64,000 nucleotides of DNA from Oscillospiraceae bacterium (GTDB lineage Bacteria; Bacillota; Clostridia; Oscillospirales; Ruminococcaceae), in NCBI GenBank assembly GCA_017887325.1, contig JAGHIE010000022.1, positions 1 through 64,000 of the forward strand, written 5' to 3'. Position 1 is the first letter of the stretch, and each line of letters starts with the position of its first letter. The translations under genes and the position numbers were made by a program. The notes beneath the pieces are model-generated. The model did not search any database and was not told the origin of the DNA. It saw only the letters and a list, made by a program, of their open reading frames with translations. This document shows, in pieces, positions 6,405 through 16,027 of this stretch.

Positions 6405-8231
6405 CTATCCTCTACTTCTTCTAACTCTTAAACTTTGGTTATCTGGTGGAGAAGGAACAACTTCAGCACTGCTATTATCAGAACTTTCTGATGAAGATGA
6501 TGATTCTGGAGTTGATGACTCTGGAGTTGATGATTCTGGTTTAGATGATTCTGGTCTAGAAGGTTCAGAAGAACTAACAACCTTACCATCACTTACTTGA
6601 ATAACAACACTAGAACCAAAAGGAACAGTTGAACCAGCAGAAGGATTTTGTCCTATAACGGTACCTTTAGTTTCAGTACTTTCAACTCTATTAATTTGAG
6701 CTGTTAAATCTCGTCTACTTAATTCTTGTAAAGCTTGAGCTTCTGTTAAACCTATCAAGGATGGTACAGATGTAGAAGTTGGAGGTCCAGAACTTACGAC
6801 AACAGAAATAGTTTGACCTGGTTTTACAACTTCATTAGCAGCAGGTTCTGTTCTGATAACATATCCTGCATCAACTTCCCTGCTTTCTTCTGTAACAATT
6901 CTAACTTTAAGTTCTAATTGTGTTAAAACTTTTTTAGCGTCATTTTGTGATTTCTTAGAAACATCAGGTAAATTTAATGAACTCAAACCTGAACTTACAA
7001 CAACTTTAACAGTACTACCTTCTTTTACTTTAGTATTTGCTTTAGGATTTTGTTCAATAATAATTCCTGCTTCATACTTATCAGATTTTTCTTCTTCTAA
7101 TTTTACAATTTCAACATTATCATATTGAGGATCTTTTATTACTTCCTCATATGTTTTTCCAACAAAATCATACAAACTAATTTCTACTTTAGATTTATTT
7201 AATCCCATAAAAAACATAACAACAGCAATTACAGCAATTACAACACAAGCAATTGCAACAGCCATTAAAACTTGCATACTTGCAGACATTTTCTTTTTAT
7301 TTTTTACAGGTTTTTTATTATCTCTATAATCTGCATCTTCTACTGTATCAAAATATTGAGTTTTTCCATCTTCAGTAAAATATTTATATTCGAAAACAGT
7401 ATTTGGATTTCTTTTAAATTCATCTAAATCTCTCAACATTTCTGCTGCAGTTTGATATCTTAAATCAGGGTCTTTTTTCATTGCTCTGATTACAATTTCT
7501 TCTAATCCTACAGGAATATCTGGATTAATAGAACGAGGAGTTGGTGCTTCTTCTTGCATTTGTTTAACAGCAATAGTAACAGGAGTATCTCCGTCAAAAG
7601 GCAATTTACCAGTTAACATTTCAAATAATAAAACACCAACAGAATAAATATCTGTTCTTTCGTCAGTAATTTCTCCCTTAGCTTGTTCTGGACTTATATA
7701 ATGAACAGAACCAATTGCTTTTTCAGAAATAGTTCTACCATTATCTCTAGCAAATCTAGCAATACCAAAATCCATGACTTTAACTGTACCATCTTGTAAA
7801 AGCATAACATTTTGAGGTTTAACATCTCTATGAACAATACCAGTATCATGAGCATGTTGCAAAGCTCTCAAAATTTGAACAGTAAAGTGTACAGCTTCTC
7901 TCCAAATTACTACATTTTGTTGTTGTATATATTCTTTTAAAGTAATACCGTCAACAAACTCCATAACAATATATTGAACTGTATCACCAAAATTAACATC
8001 AAAAATTTTTACAATATTAGGATGAGACAAAACAGATATTGCTTTAGACTCATTTCTAAATCTTCTTTTAAAATCTTCATTTGTCAAATATTCTTCTTTT
8101 AAGATTTTAACAGCGACTGTTTTTTGTTCATACAAATCGAATCCTTTATAAACATCAGCCATACCACCGATACCTATAAGTTCTCTTATTTCGTATCTCC
8201 CATCTAATTGTCGACCCAAATATTTATTCAA
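6405..8231 (-). CDS. prkC: PASTA-domain Ser/Thr protein kinase PrkC
   Basis: A 608-residue membrane kinase. The cytoplasmic domain (about 10-275) has the glycine loop G-I-G-G-M-A-D-V, catalytic Lys42, H-R-D-V-K-P-Q-N at about 134-141, D-F-G and G-S-V-H-Y-I-S-P-E. A basic juxtamembrane stretch and a single membrane segment (about 320-346) lead to three extracellular PASTA domains (about 353-555) that bind muropeptides, then a Ser/Pro/Glu-rich tail built from P-E-S-S-x repeats. Such kinases signal growth, cell-wall stress and spore germination. The likely start is TTG at 8231, 8 bases after AAGGAG; the in-frame GTG nine bases earlier touches that site. It overlaps prpC by 8 bases, so kinase and phosphatase are co-translated. 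A probable substrate, an IreB-type protein, is encoded at 62521. Confidence 0.95.
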   Translation of the reverse strand: MNKYLGRQLDGRYEIRELIGIGGMADVYKGFDLYEQKTVAVKILKEEYLTNEDFKRRFRNESKAISVLSHPNIVKIFDVNFGDTVQYIVMEFVDGITLKEYIQQQNVVIWREAVHFTVQILRALQHAHDTGIVHRDVKPQNVMLLQDGTVKVMDFGIARFARDNGRTISEKAIGSVHYISPEQAKGEITDERTDIYSVGVLLFEMLTGKLPFDGDTPVTIAVKQMQEEAPTPRSINPDIPVGLEEIVIRAMKKDPDLRYQTAAEMLRDLDEFKRNPNTVFEYKYFTEDGKTQYFDTVEDADYRDNKKPVKNKKKMSASMQVLMAVAIACVVIAVIAVVMFFMGLNKSKVEISLYDFVGKTYEEVIKDPQYDNVEIVKLEEEKSDKYEAGIIIEQNPKANTKVKEGSTVKVVVSSGLSSLNLPDVSKKSQNDAKKVLTQLELKVRIVTEESREVDAGYVIRTEPAANEVVKPGQTISVVVSSGPPTSTSVPSLIGLTEAQALQELSRRDLTAQINRVESTETKGTVIGQNPSAGSTVPFGSSVVIQVSDGKVVSSSEPSRPESSKPESSTPESSTPESSSSSESSDNSSAEVVPSPPDNQSLRVRRSRG

Positions 8232-8970
8232 AATCTTCACTCCTTGTCATAAATACAGCAGTTATATTATCTATTCCTCCAGCTTCATTTGCTAAATCTA
8301 TAAGTATATCACAAACATCTTCTGGTTTTTCATTAATTAAAACTTCTTTTATACATTCATCACTACAAGTATTAGTTAAACCGTCAGAACATAAAAGTAA
8401 ACTACAATCATCTAAATTGCTAACTTGTATATAGTCTATATCGACAAATTTTCCAACACCTACAGCCCTAGTTATCATATTTTTCTTAGGATGATGTTCA
8501 GCTTCTTCTTTTGTAATTTTACCTTGATCCATCAACATTTGAACCATAGAATGGTCTTTTGTTAATTGAAAAATTTCATCTTCTCTAATCAAATAAATTC
8601 TGCTATCACCTACATGTGCTATGTAAGCTTTATTATTTACAACCAATGCGATTACAGCAGTAGTACCCATACCTTTGTAACTTTCAGGGTCTTCCTTAGC
8701 TTTTTCATACACTGCAACATTACCATCACTTAAAGCAGTTATAACAATATTTTTATACTCATCATCAGACAAACTAGGTTTGTATCTTTTTTGAATAGTT
8801 TCAAAAATAGCACGACTAGCAACAGCACTAGCTATTTGTCCACCATTTTCTCCACCCATTCCATCACAAACTATACCCAAACTGGCATTTTTGTCAAAAG
8901 TTTTGATACAATAAACATCTTGATTAGATGAACGAACTTTACCTATATCTGTTTTCCCAAATAATACCAA
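8224..8970 (-). CDS. prpC: PP2C-type Ser/Thr phosphatase PrpC
   Basis: A 248-residue PPM/PP2C phosphatase that opposes PrkC. Seen in order: T-D-I-G-K-V-R-S-S-N-Q-D (the family R-x-x-N-x-D metal motif), V-C-D-G-M-G-G at about 34-40, G-T-T-A-V, A-H-V-G-D-S-R at about 116-122, and C-S-D-G-L-T-N near 190-196. These carry the acidic residues that bind two or three Mn2+. I choose TTG at 8970: GAGGTG lies exactly 6 bases upstream, while the GTG at 8979 is part of that same site. The start falls 14 bases after the rlmN stop and its end overlaps prkC by 8 bases, in the conserved rlmN-prpC-prkC order. Confidence 0.95.
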   Translation of the reverse strand: MVLFGKTDIGKVRSSNQDVYCIKTFDKNASLGIVCDGMGGENGGQIASAVASRAIFETIQKRYKPSLSDDEYKNIVITALSDGNVAVYEKAKEDPESYKGMGTTAVIALVVNNKAYIAHVGDSRIYLIREDEIFQLTKDHSMVQMLMDQGKITKEEAEHHPKKNMITRAVGVGKFVDIDYIQVSNLDDCSLLLCSDGLTNTCSDECIKEVLINEKPEDVCDILIDLANEAGGIDNITAVFMTRSEDFE

Positions 8971-8984
8971 TAGATTCACCTCAA

Positions 8985-10019
8985 TTATTTTATATTATCT
9001 CGTCTAAGCTGTCCGCAAGCAGCACTAATATCAGCACCAAGTGTTCTTCTTACAGTAGTATTAATTCCTCTTTTAATAAGTTCATTTTGAAAATCAATAA
9101 TACTTTTTTTACTTGATTGTCTAAAATTAGTTTCTTTAACTTTATTAACTGGAATCAAATTAACATGACACAACTGACCTTTTAGAATACTAGCTAATTT
9201 TACAGCATCTTCTTTTGAGTCATTTTCTCCTTCAATAAGAGCATATTCAAAAGAAATTCTTCTACTAGTCATATCAGTATAATTTTTACAAGCGTCTAAA
9301 AGTTGTCTTATTTTATATCTATGATTAACAGGCATAATTTTATCCCTAATTTCATCATCACTTGCGTGTAATGAAACAGATAAAGTTATTCCTAATTTAA
9401 GCTTAGCCAAATCATTTATCCTATCAACAAGTCCACAGGTTGATAAAGAAATATTTCTAAGAGATATATTAGCACCTAATGGAGAGTTTATCAACCTTAA
9501 AAAACTTATAACATTCTTATAATTATCTAAAGGTTCACCAATTCCCATTAAGACAATATTAGAAATTTTTAAGTCTAAATCTCTTTCTGTCTGATATATT
9601 TGTTCCAAAATTTCACTACTAGACAAGTTTCTAACAAAACCTGCTTTTGTAGATGCACAAAACTCGCATCCCATTTTACATCCTACTTGACTAGAAACAC
9701 AAATAGAATTGCCATGCTTATACTTCATCAAAACACTTTCTACATATTCTCCGTCAGGTAACATATACAAATACTTAACAGTACCATCTATTCTAGAAAT
9801 TAATTTATTTTTTATAATTAAATTTGTGATAAAACATTTATCATTTAACTCATTTATTAAAGATTGCGGAATATTTTTCATATCCTCAAAGGAGGATACC
9901 CTTTTTTTATGAAGCCAATCAAAAATTTGTTTAGCCCTAAATTTTGGTTGTTTAAGTTCATCAACTACATATTTCTCTAGTTCATCAAATTCTAAAGACT
10001 TTATGTCTAATTTTGTCAC
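8985..10019 (-). CDS. rlmN: Dual-specificity RNA methyltransferase RlmN
   Basis: A 344-residue radical-SAM enzyme that methylates C2 of A2503 in 23S rRNA and A37 of some tRNAs. The [4Fe-4S] motif G-C-K-M-G-C-E-F-C-A-S-T is at about 107-118, followed by the family G-F-V-R-N-L, the S-N-I-V-L-M-G-I-G-E-P-L segment, and the C-terminal G-A-D-I-S-A-A-C-G-Q-L with the mechanistic cysteine. The start is GTG at 10019, with AAGGAGGA 7 bases before it. Sits between rsmB and prpC as in Bacillus. Confidence 0.96.
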   Translation of the reverse strand: MTKLDIKSLEFDELEKYVVDELKQPKFRAKQIFDWLHKKRVSSFEDMKNIPQSLINELNDKCFITNLIIKNKLISRIDGTVKYLYMLPDGEYVESVLMKYKHGNSICVSSQVGCKMGCEFCASTKAGFVRNLSSSEILEQIYQTERDLDLKISNIVLMGIGEPLDNYKNVISFLRLINSPLGANISLRNISLSTCGLVDRINDLAKLKLGITLSVSLHASDDEIRDKIMPVNHRYKIRQLLDACKNYTDMTSRRISFEYALIEGENDSKEDAVKLASILKGQLCHVNLIPVNKVKETNFRQSSKKSIIDFQNELIKRGINTTVRRTLGADISAACGQLRRDNIK

Positions 10020-10045
10020 AATACATTCCTCCTTTCAAGATATGC

Positions 10046-11368
10046 TTATATTCTTTCGAAAACAGCAACAAAAAATCCATCACTATCCATGAAATGAGGT
10101 AAAAATGTAGCCATATTATTTTCTACTAAAGCCTTATCTTTTAAAATATCAGTCAAATCAACTGGTTTAAAATCCTTGTTATTATCCAAAAAGTCCTTGG
10201 CAACATTTTGATTTTCAAATACATTTAAAGAGCAAGTTGAATAAATAAGTCTTCCACCTTTTTTGACATATCTACTACCATTTTGCAAAATTTTCTTCTG
10301 TATAATTGGTAAATCTTTTATATCGTCTAAACTTTTGTATTTAATTTCTGGTTTTCTTCTAATAATACCTAACCCTGCACAAGGAACATCACATAAAACA
10401 CAATCAGCTAGTCCTAATTTTTCATTATAAACACTAGCATCTGATTTTAAAACAGTAATGTTATCTATTCCTAATTTATGTGCTGTCTTTTCTATTAATT
10501 CCAATTTATGTTCATACAAATCAAAAGAAAGTATTTTACCTTTATTTTGCATATATTGAGCAACAGTAAAAGATTTAGAACCTGGAGCACTACACAAATC
10601 AAAAAAAGTATCATTTGGTTTTGCATTTACTAAATAAGCACAAAATTGAGATGATAAATCCTGAACATAAAACAATCCGTCATTAAACTCTTTTAGTTTT
10701 TCTAAAGACTTTGTATTTGATAAATTTAAACAATCATCGAGATATGGGATTTTTTCACATTCTATATCTTTTTTAGATAATAGTTGTACTAATGAATCAA
10801 TATCAGTTTTTAATGTATTAACTCTTACTGTCAATGGTGGTCTTCCAATAGAAGCTTTTAAAATACTTTTAGCTATATCATAAGAATACTCATCACACCA
10901 TTTTTTTATTAAAGCCTCTGGACAAGAATAAGCAATACTTAATGATTTTATATCATCTTTTTCTTTAATAACTATTTTCTTTCCATCTCTAATAAAACTT
11001 CTGAGTATTCCATTAACAAACCCCTTAGCACTTACTTTTTTCTTATAGTGACATAATTTTACACACTCATTAACAACAGCATTATCTTTAATACTATTCA
11101 TATAAAGTAATTGATAAAGAGCCATCTTTAAAATTAATACTATTTCTAAATCTAATTTATCACATTTTTTCTTAGAATACATATTAATTATATATTCTAA
11201 AGTCAAATCTCTTTCAATAACACCATAAACAATAGCAGTAATAAAACCATTTTTATTGCTCAATTTGCCCTTAGGCAATAATTTGTTTAATGACAAATTA
11301 GAATAACCTTTATTCTCATAAACATCTAACAAAATATCCAATGTTAGTTGTTGTTCATTTTTTACCAT
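10046..11368 (-). CDS. rsmB: 16S rRNA m5C967 methyltransferase RsmB
   Basis: A 440-residue protein with an N-terminal NusB-like RNA-binding domain (about 1-140) and a C-terminal Rossmann methyltransferase domain. Motifs: C-S-A-P-G-S-K-S near 250 (SAM loop), D-V-P-C-A-G-L-G (motif IV with Pro-Cys) and Y-S-T-C-S-L (motif VI, catalytic Cys). The ATG at 11368 is chosen because AGAGG lies 9 bases upstream; the in-frame TTG nine bases earlier is directly against that site. Position between a YugP-type protease gene and rlmN fits the Firmicute translation/cell-wall operon. Confidence 0.95.
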   Translation of the reverse strand: MVKNEQQLTLDILLDVYENKGYSNLSLNKLLPKGKLSNKNGFITAIVYGVIERDLTLEYIINMYSKKKCDKLDLEIVLILKMALYQLLYMNSIKDNAVVNECVKLCHYKKKVSAKGFVNGILRSFIRDGKKIVIKEKDDIKSLSIAYSCPEALIKKWCDEYSYDIAKSILKASIGRPPLTVRVNTLKTDIDSLVQLLSKKDIECEKIPYLDDCLNLSNTKSLEKLKEFNDGLFYVQDLSSQFCAYLVNAKPNDTFFDLCSAPGSKSFTVAQYMQNKGKILSFDLYEHKLELIEKTAHKLGIDNITVLKSDASVYNEKLGLADCVLCDVPCAGLGIIRRKPEIKYKSLDDIKDLPIIQKKILQNGSRYVKKGGRLIYSTCSLNVFENQNVAKDFLDNNKDFKPVDLTDILKDKALVENNMATFLPHFMDSDGFFVAVFERI

Positions 11369-11391
11369 CTCAAACAATCCTCTTAAAACAA

Positions 11392-12087
11392 TTAATCTCG
11401 ACTATTTCTATTAGCCAAAGCTATCAATCTCAATAAGTTTGCAATCGCAACAATAAGTGCTGCAACATAAGTCAATGCAGCAGCTTGCAACATTCTTTTA
11501 GCACCATTATATTCTTCTTTAGATTCTAAAATATTATCTTCTCTTATAGTTTTTAAAGCTCTTGAACTAGCATTAAATTCTACAGGCAAAGTAACTAGTT
11601 GGAAGAAAACTACAACTAAAAATAACCAAATACCAACATTAACAAGTAAATTAGAACCAAAAATAAGTCCCATAATAGCCAAAGGTATTGCTAAACTAGA
11701 ACCAATATTTGTAATTGGAACAATAGCCATTCTTATTTTTATAGGAAAATATCCCACATTATGTTGAATTGCGTGTCCTACCTCATGCGAAGCCACTCCA
11801 ATTGCTGCAACTGATGTTGAGTTGTAAACAGTATCTGACAATCTAACAACTTTAGCAGTAGGGTCAAAATGGTCAGTAAGCGAGCCAGAAACTTTTTCAA
11901 TTCTCACATCAAACAATCCATTTTGGTCTAAAATTCTTCTTGCAATTTCATACCCTGTATATCCACGATAATTATATATCTTACTATATTTATTAAAAGC
12001 AGATTTTACATTTAACTGAGCAATTAAAGCTATTATAGTAGCTGGTATAACTAAATACAAATAATATTGGTCAAAATAATAAAACAT
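11392..12087 (-). CDS. YugP-type membrane zinc metallopeptidase
   Basis: A 231-residue integral membrane protein of the Zn-dependent neutral protease family PF04298 (YugP). An N-terminal membrane helix precedes a soluble part with the zinc motif S-H-E-V-G-H-A-I-Q-H (HExxH at about 107-111), then hydrophobic stretches including I-P-L-A-I-M-G-L-I-F-G and a C-terminal helix near A-A-L-T-Y-V-A-A-L-I-V-A. AAGGAG is 8 bases before the ATG. Insertion of this gene between fmt and rsmB is common in Clostridia and absent from the Bacillus version of the cluster. The substrate is unknown. Confidence 0.9.
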   Translation of the reverse strand: MFYYFDQYYLYLVIPATIIALIAQLNVKSAFNKYSKIYNYRGYTGYEIARRILDQNGLFDVRIEKVSGSLTDHFDPTAKVVRLSDTVYNSTSVAAIGVASHEVGHAIQHNVGYFPIKIRMAIVPITNIGSSLAIPLAIMGLIFGSNLLVNVGIWLFLVVVFFQLVTLPVEFNASSRALKTIREDNILESKEEYNGAKRMLQAAALTYVAALIVAIANLLRLIALANRNSRD

Positions 12088-12101
12088 AATAAAACTCCTT
12101 A

Positions 12102-13025
12102 TTATCCTAAAATAATACCTGTACTAACTTGTTTTCCCCTTAAAAAGTCTTCACTATTCATTCTCTTTGAGCCTTCATATTGTACACTTGTAAATTTAAT
12201 AGCAGTATTATCACCACAAGCCACAATGAATTTTTTATTATCTAAAAGTTCACCTGGTTTTCCTTTGTAACCATTTACTACTTCACTGTTATAAACTTTA
12301 ATTCTTTTTCCATCTAACATAGTAACAGCACAAGGCCAAGTAGATAATCCTCTAATTTGATTATGAACTAATTTTGCATTTTTATTAAAATCAATAGGAC
12401 AAAGTTCTTTTGTAAGCATAGGAGCATATGAAGACTCTTCATCATTTTGAGGAGTTCTAGGAGCATTTCCTTGTTCTATTAATTTCAAAGTATCTAATAA
12501 AAGCTCTGCACCTATTACAGCTAATCTATCATGTAATTCACTAGCAGTTTCATTTTCACCAATTTCAGTTTCTGATTTTAAAATCATATCACCAGTATCT
12601 AAACCTTCAGCCATATACATAGTTGTAACACCAGTAACTTTTTCACCGTTTAAAACACTCCATTGAATAGGACCTGCTCCACGATATTTTGGTAACAAAC
12701 TAGCATGAACATTAATACAGCCATAAGTAGGAACTTCTAATATTTCTTTAGGTAAAATTTTACCATAAGCTACAACAACTGCTAAATCTGGTTTAAGTGC
12801 TTTAAATTCTTCTAAAGCTTCTTGAGTTTTTAAAGTTGTAGGTTGAAATACTTTTATATTATTTTCAACAGCAACTTCTTTTACTGGTGTATATTGAAGT
12901 TTGTGTCCTCTACCTTTTGGTTTATCTGGTTGAGAATAAACCCCAACAACATTATTTTTATTATCTATTAAAGCTTGTAAAGACGCAACTGCAAACTCAG
13001 GTGTCCCCATAAAAACAATATTCAT
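12102..13025 (-). CDS. fmt: Methionyl-tRNA formyltransferase
   Basis: A 307-residue enzyme that formylates initiator Met-tRNA using 10-formyl-tetrahydrofolate. The Rossmann domain starts I-V-F-M-G-T-P-E-F-A; the catalytic loop is I-N-V-H-A-S-L-L-P-K-Y-R-G-A-G-P-I at about 107-123 (Asn, His conserved), with later G-L-D-T-G-D. A C-terminal OB domain (about 205-307) contacts tRNA. Full length for the family. It is 26 bases downstream of def, the deformylase that undoes this modification on nascent proteins, so the pair is coexpressed. Confidence 0.97.
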   Translation of the reverse strand: MNIVFMGTPEFAVASLQALIDNKNNVVGVYSQPDKPKGRGHKLQYTPVKEVAVENNIKVFQPTTLKTQEALEEFKALKPDLAVVVAYGKILPKEILEVPTYGCINVHASLLPKYRGAGPIQWSVLNGEKVTGVTTMYMAEGLDTGDMILKSETEIGENETASELHDRLAVIGAELLLDTLKLIEQGNAPRTPQNDEESSYAPMLTKELCPIDFNKNAKLVHNQIRGLSTWPCAVTMLDGKRIKVYNSEVVNGYKGKPGELLDNKKFIVACGDNTAIKFTSVQYEGSKRMNSEDFLRGKQVSTGIILG

Positions 13026-13051
13026 AAAATCAAAGCTCCTTAATACAAAAA

Positions 13052-13510
13052 TTATCTAGTTATTTTTGTTAAATTCTTTGCTAAATCTTTAAAAATAATA
13101 CCATCTAAATGGTCTATTTCATGACAAAAAGCTCTTGCTAAAAGGTCAGAACCTTTTAAAATTAAGTGATTTCCATTTCTATCTTTAGCTTGAACTTTTA
13201 CAGTTTTAGGTCTAGTAACAATACCAAATTCGTTTGGACAAGATAAACAACCTTCATCACCTGTTTGTTCTCCCTCTGTTTCGATAATCACAGGGTTAAC
13301 TAGTTCAATCAAACCTTCTCCAACGTCTATAACAACAACTCTTTTAACAATTCCAACTTGAGGAGCTGCTAAACCTACACCATTAGCCTTATACATAGTT
13401 TCTGCCATATCATCAAGTAAATCCCAAAGTTTTTTATCAAAACTTGTAACTTCCTTACATTTTTTTCTTAAAACATCGTCGCCTTCAGTACAAATATTTC
13501 TGATAGCCAT
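13052..13510 (-). CDS. def: Peptide deformylase
   Basis: A 152-residue metalloenzyme that removes the N-formyl group from new proteins. All three motifs are seen: G-V-G-L-A-A-P-Q-V-G, E-G-C-L-S-C-P and F-C-H-E-I-D-H-L-D-G, giving the Cys/His/His metal site. The motif 2 cysteine after L-S is followed by Pro. The ATG at 13510 is 8 bases after AAAGGAG and begins M-A-I-R-N-I as in related proteins; the GTG nine bases upstream abuts that site. Confidence 0.97.
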   Translation of the reverse strand: MAIRNICTEGDDVLRKKCKEVTSFDKKLWDLLDDMAETMYKANGVGLAAPQVGIVKRVVVIDVGEGLIELVNPVIIETEGEQTGDEGCLSCPNEFGIVTRPKTVKVQAKDRNGNHLILKGSDLLARAFCHEIDHLDGIIFKDLAKNLTKITR

Positions 13511-13533
13511 AATACACACTCCTTTATTTTAAT

Positions 13534-16005
13534 TTAAGAATTAATATCACCATTAACATCAACTGTCACAGTAATATTTCTAAAATATTTATTTTTACTA
13601 GTAAGTTTTAGACATTCTTTTAAGTATTTTCTAAATTTATTATTACACTTACATTTTATAATTATTTTCTGCCTAAATTTTTCATTTAATCTATATACAG
13701 ATGGTTTAATAGGCTGTAACACTTGTACAGGTATACTACCATCATATTTTTCAATTTCATTTCTCAAAATAGCCAAAAAAGATAAAACAGCATTATCAAC
13801 CCTATCTTCTTTAAGTCCACTAAAAGTTATAATACAAATATCACAGTAAGGAGGATATTTTAAAACACTTCTGTTAACTATTTCGTTATTATAAAACTCT
13901 ACATAATTTTGCTGAGAAGCTAAATTTATAACCGGATTGTTTGGGTTATAAGTCTGGATAAAAGCTCTACCACTTTTTAAAGCTCTACCACTTCTTCCCA
14001 CTACTTGTGTTATCAATGAGAAAACTTTTTCAACTCCTCTAAAATCGAGTGAATAAAGTCCGCTGTCTGCGTCTATAACACCAACTAATGTAACATTAGG
14101 AAAATCAAGTCCCTTTGCAATCATTTGAGTCCCGATTAAAATGTCATATTTTTGATTAGCAAAATCCTCAAAATTTTTAGTGTATGAATGTTTAGAATAC
14201 ATACTATCAGTATCCATTCTAAGTATTCTTGCCTCTGGGAATAGAGATTTAAGTTCATCTTCTATCTTTTGAGTTCCTTGTCCAGACAATCTTATTCTGT
14301 TACTCTTACAGTTAGGACAAATTCTTTCGAATTTTCTCGAATGCCCACAATAATGACACATCAAATATCCATTTGCTTTATGATAAGTCATAGGAACATC
14401 ACACTTATAACATTTTATAGCTTCACCACAGTCCATACAACTTGCGACTGTATTATATCCTCTACGATTTATAAACAAAATCGTTTGTTCTTTATTATCA
14501 AGATTATTTTGTATTTCATCTTTTAAAATTCTGCTAATAGTAAACATATTAGCATCTTTTTCTTCTTGACTTCTATCTACAATGTAAACTTCTGGCAAAG
14601 CAATATTATTATATCTATTAGAGAGAGTAAATAACTTATAAGTACCATTACAAGCTTTATAATAACTTTCTATAGACGGAGTTGCAGAAGCTAATAACAA
14701 CAATGCATTATGTCTTAAAATCCTCAATTTTGCAACTTCTCTAGCATGATATCTAGGATTTGCATCAGATTTATAAGAGCTTTCTCCTTCTTCATCCATA
14801 ATGATTAATCCAATATTTTTTAAAGGTGAAAAAACAGCACTTCTTGTTCCAATAACAATATCTACTTCTTGCCTTAATATTCGTTTATACTCATCTAATT
14901 TTTCCCCTAAAGATAAATTAGAATGAAATACTGCTATTTTTTTACCAAATATAGCTTTAAAACTCTTTAATAGTTGAGGAGTTAAAGCTATTTCAGGAAC
15001 TAACATTATAACTTGTTTCTTTTGACTTATAGTTTTATCAATTAGTTTTAAAAATACAGAAGTTTTCCCACTACCAGTGACACCATGTAACAAAGCTACA
15101 TTTGCTTCACCAGAGTTTCTAAGATTATCTATTTCTTCAAAAACTTGTTGTTGTTCTTGTGACAAACAAATATCATCAATGCTTTGTGTTTCTTTACAGT
15201 CTGTACTAGGAGTTCTAAGAATTTCTTTTTCTACAATATCAACTAAACCTCTTTTAACTAGAGTATTTAAAACTCCATCAGAAACACCACAAAAATAACA
15301 AACTTCTTTTTTATTTGCTAAAACAACACTTGATAAAAAATTGGCAACTTCTTTTTGTTTTGGTGTTAACTTGATATTATCAATTAACATATTATATTGG
15401 TCTGATAAAGTATAATACTTCATTACTTTATCATTAACCTTTTTATCAATATCAGATATTTCTAAAATATCACCTGTTTTTATCAAATCTTGGAAAATTT
15501 TTTTATTAATATCTGAATTTTGTTCAAAAAACAAATCTAGTTGTTTTTCACTTTTTTCTTTGCTCAAAAATTCTAATAAACATCTTTGTTCATATGAATA
15601 ATTTTGTAAGTTATCTTCATTAATACTCTCATTCACCTTATATTTTTGGCTTAAAATCACACCATATGAATTTGGTAAAATTGCTTTAATAGCCTCATAA
15701 TAGGTACAAAAAGTCGTATTTACTAAAAAATCCATAATTTTAAACATTTCATCATCAAAAACTGGATTTTCATCAACTTGTTTTAAAATATATTTTAATT
15801 TTAAATCCTTAGGCGTTGAATTATTTGTACTAATTTCTCTTACCATTGCTTGACGCTTTGTATTACCTTTTCCAAAAGGCACAACAACTCTACAACCTAC
15901 TTGCAAAGTATCAACCAGTTCTTGTGGTACTAGGTAATCAAAAACATCATCAAAAGCAAAAGCTGTGTTATCAACATAAACCTTTGCATAAAGTTTGACA
16001 CACAA
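13534..16005 (-). CDS. priA: Primosomal replication-restart helicase PriA
   Basis: An 823-residue superfamily 2 helicase that restarts stalled forks. The N-terminal 3'-end DNA-binding domain begins with A-K-V-Y-V-D; Walker A is G-V-T-G-S-G-K-T near residue 308, followed by motif II D-E-E-G (instead of DEAH, as in PriA), a zinc-binding insert with eight cysteines in C-x2-C pairs (about residues 525-575), and G-T-Q-M-I-A-K-G motif V. The TTG start has GGTGG 9 bases upstream. It lies between coaBC and def, the usual Firmicute order. Confidence 0.96.
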   Translation of the reverse strand: MCVKLYAKVYVDNTAFAFDDVFDYLVPQELVDTLQVGCRVVVPFGKGNTKRQAMVREISTNNSTPKDLKLKYILKQVDENPVFDDEMFKIMDFLVNTTFCTYYEAIKAILPNSYGVILSQKYKVNESINEDNLQNYSYEQRCLLEFLSKEKSEKQLDLFFEQNSDINKKIFQDLIKTGDILEISDIDKKVNDKVMKYYTLSDQYNMLIDNIKLTPKQKEVANFLSSVVLANKKEVCYFCGVSDGVLNTLVKRGLVDIVEKEILRTPSTDCKETQSIDDICLSQEQQQVFEEIDNLRNSGEANVALLHGVTGSGKTSVFLKLIDKTISQKKQVIMLVPEIALTPQLLKSFKAIFGKKIAVFHSNLSLGEKLDEYKRILRQEVDIVIGTRSAVFSPLKNIGLIIMDEEGESSYKSDANPRYHAREVAKLRILRHNALLLLASATPSIESYYKACNGTYKLFTLSNRYNNIALPEVYIVDRSQEEKDANMFTISRILKDEIQNNLDNKEQTILFINRRGYNTVASCMDCGEAIKCYKCDVPMTYHKANGYLMCHYCGHSRKFERICPNCKSNRIRLSGQGTQKIEDELKSLFPEARILRMDTDSMYSKHSYTKNFEDFANQKYDILIGTQMIAKGLDFPNVTLVGVIDADSGLYSLDFRGVEKVFSLITQVVGRSGRALKSGRAFIQTYNPNNPVINLASQQNYVEFYNNEIVNRSVLKYPPYCDICIITFSGLKEDRVDNAVLSFLAILRNEIEKYDGSIPVQVLQPIKPSVYRLNEKFRQKIIIKCKCNNKFRKYLKECLKLTSKNKYFRNITVTVDVNGDINS

Positions 16006-16027
16006 AATAATTCACCACCCAAAGAAA

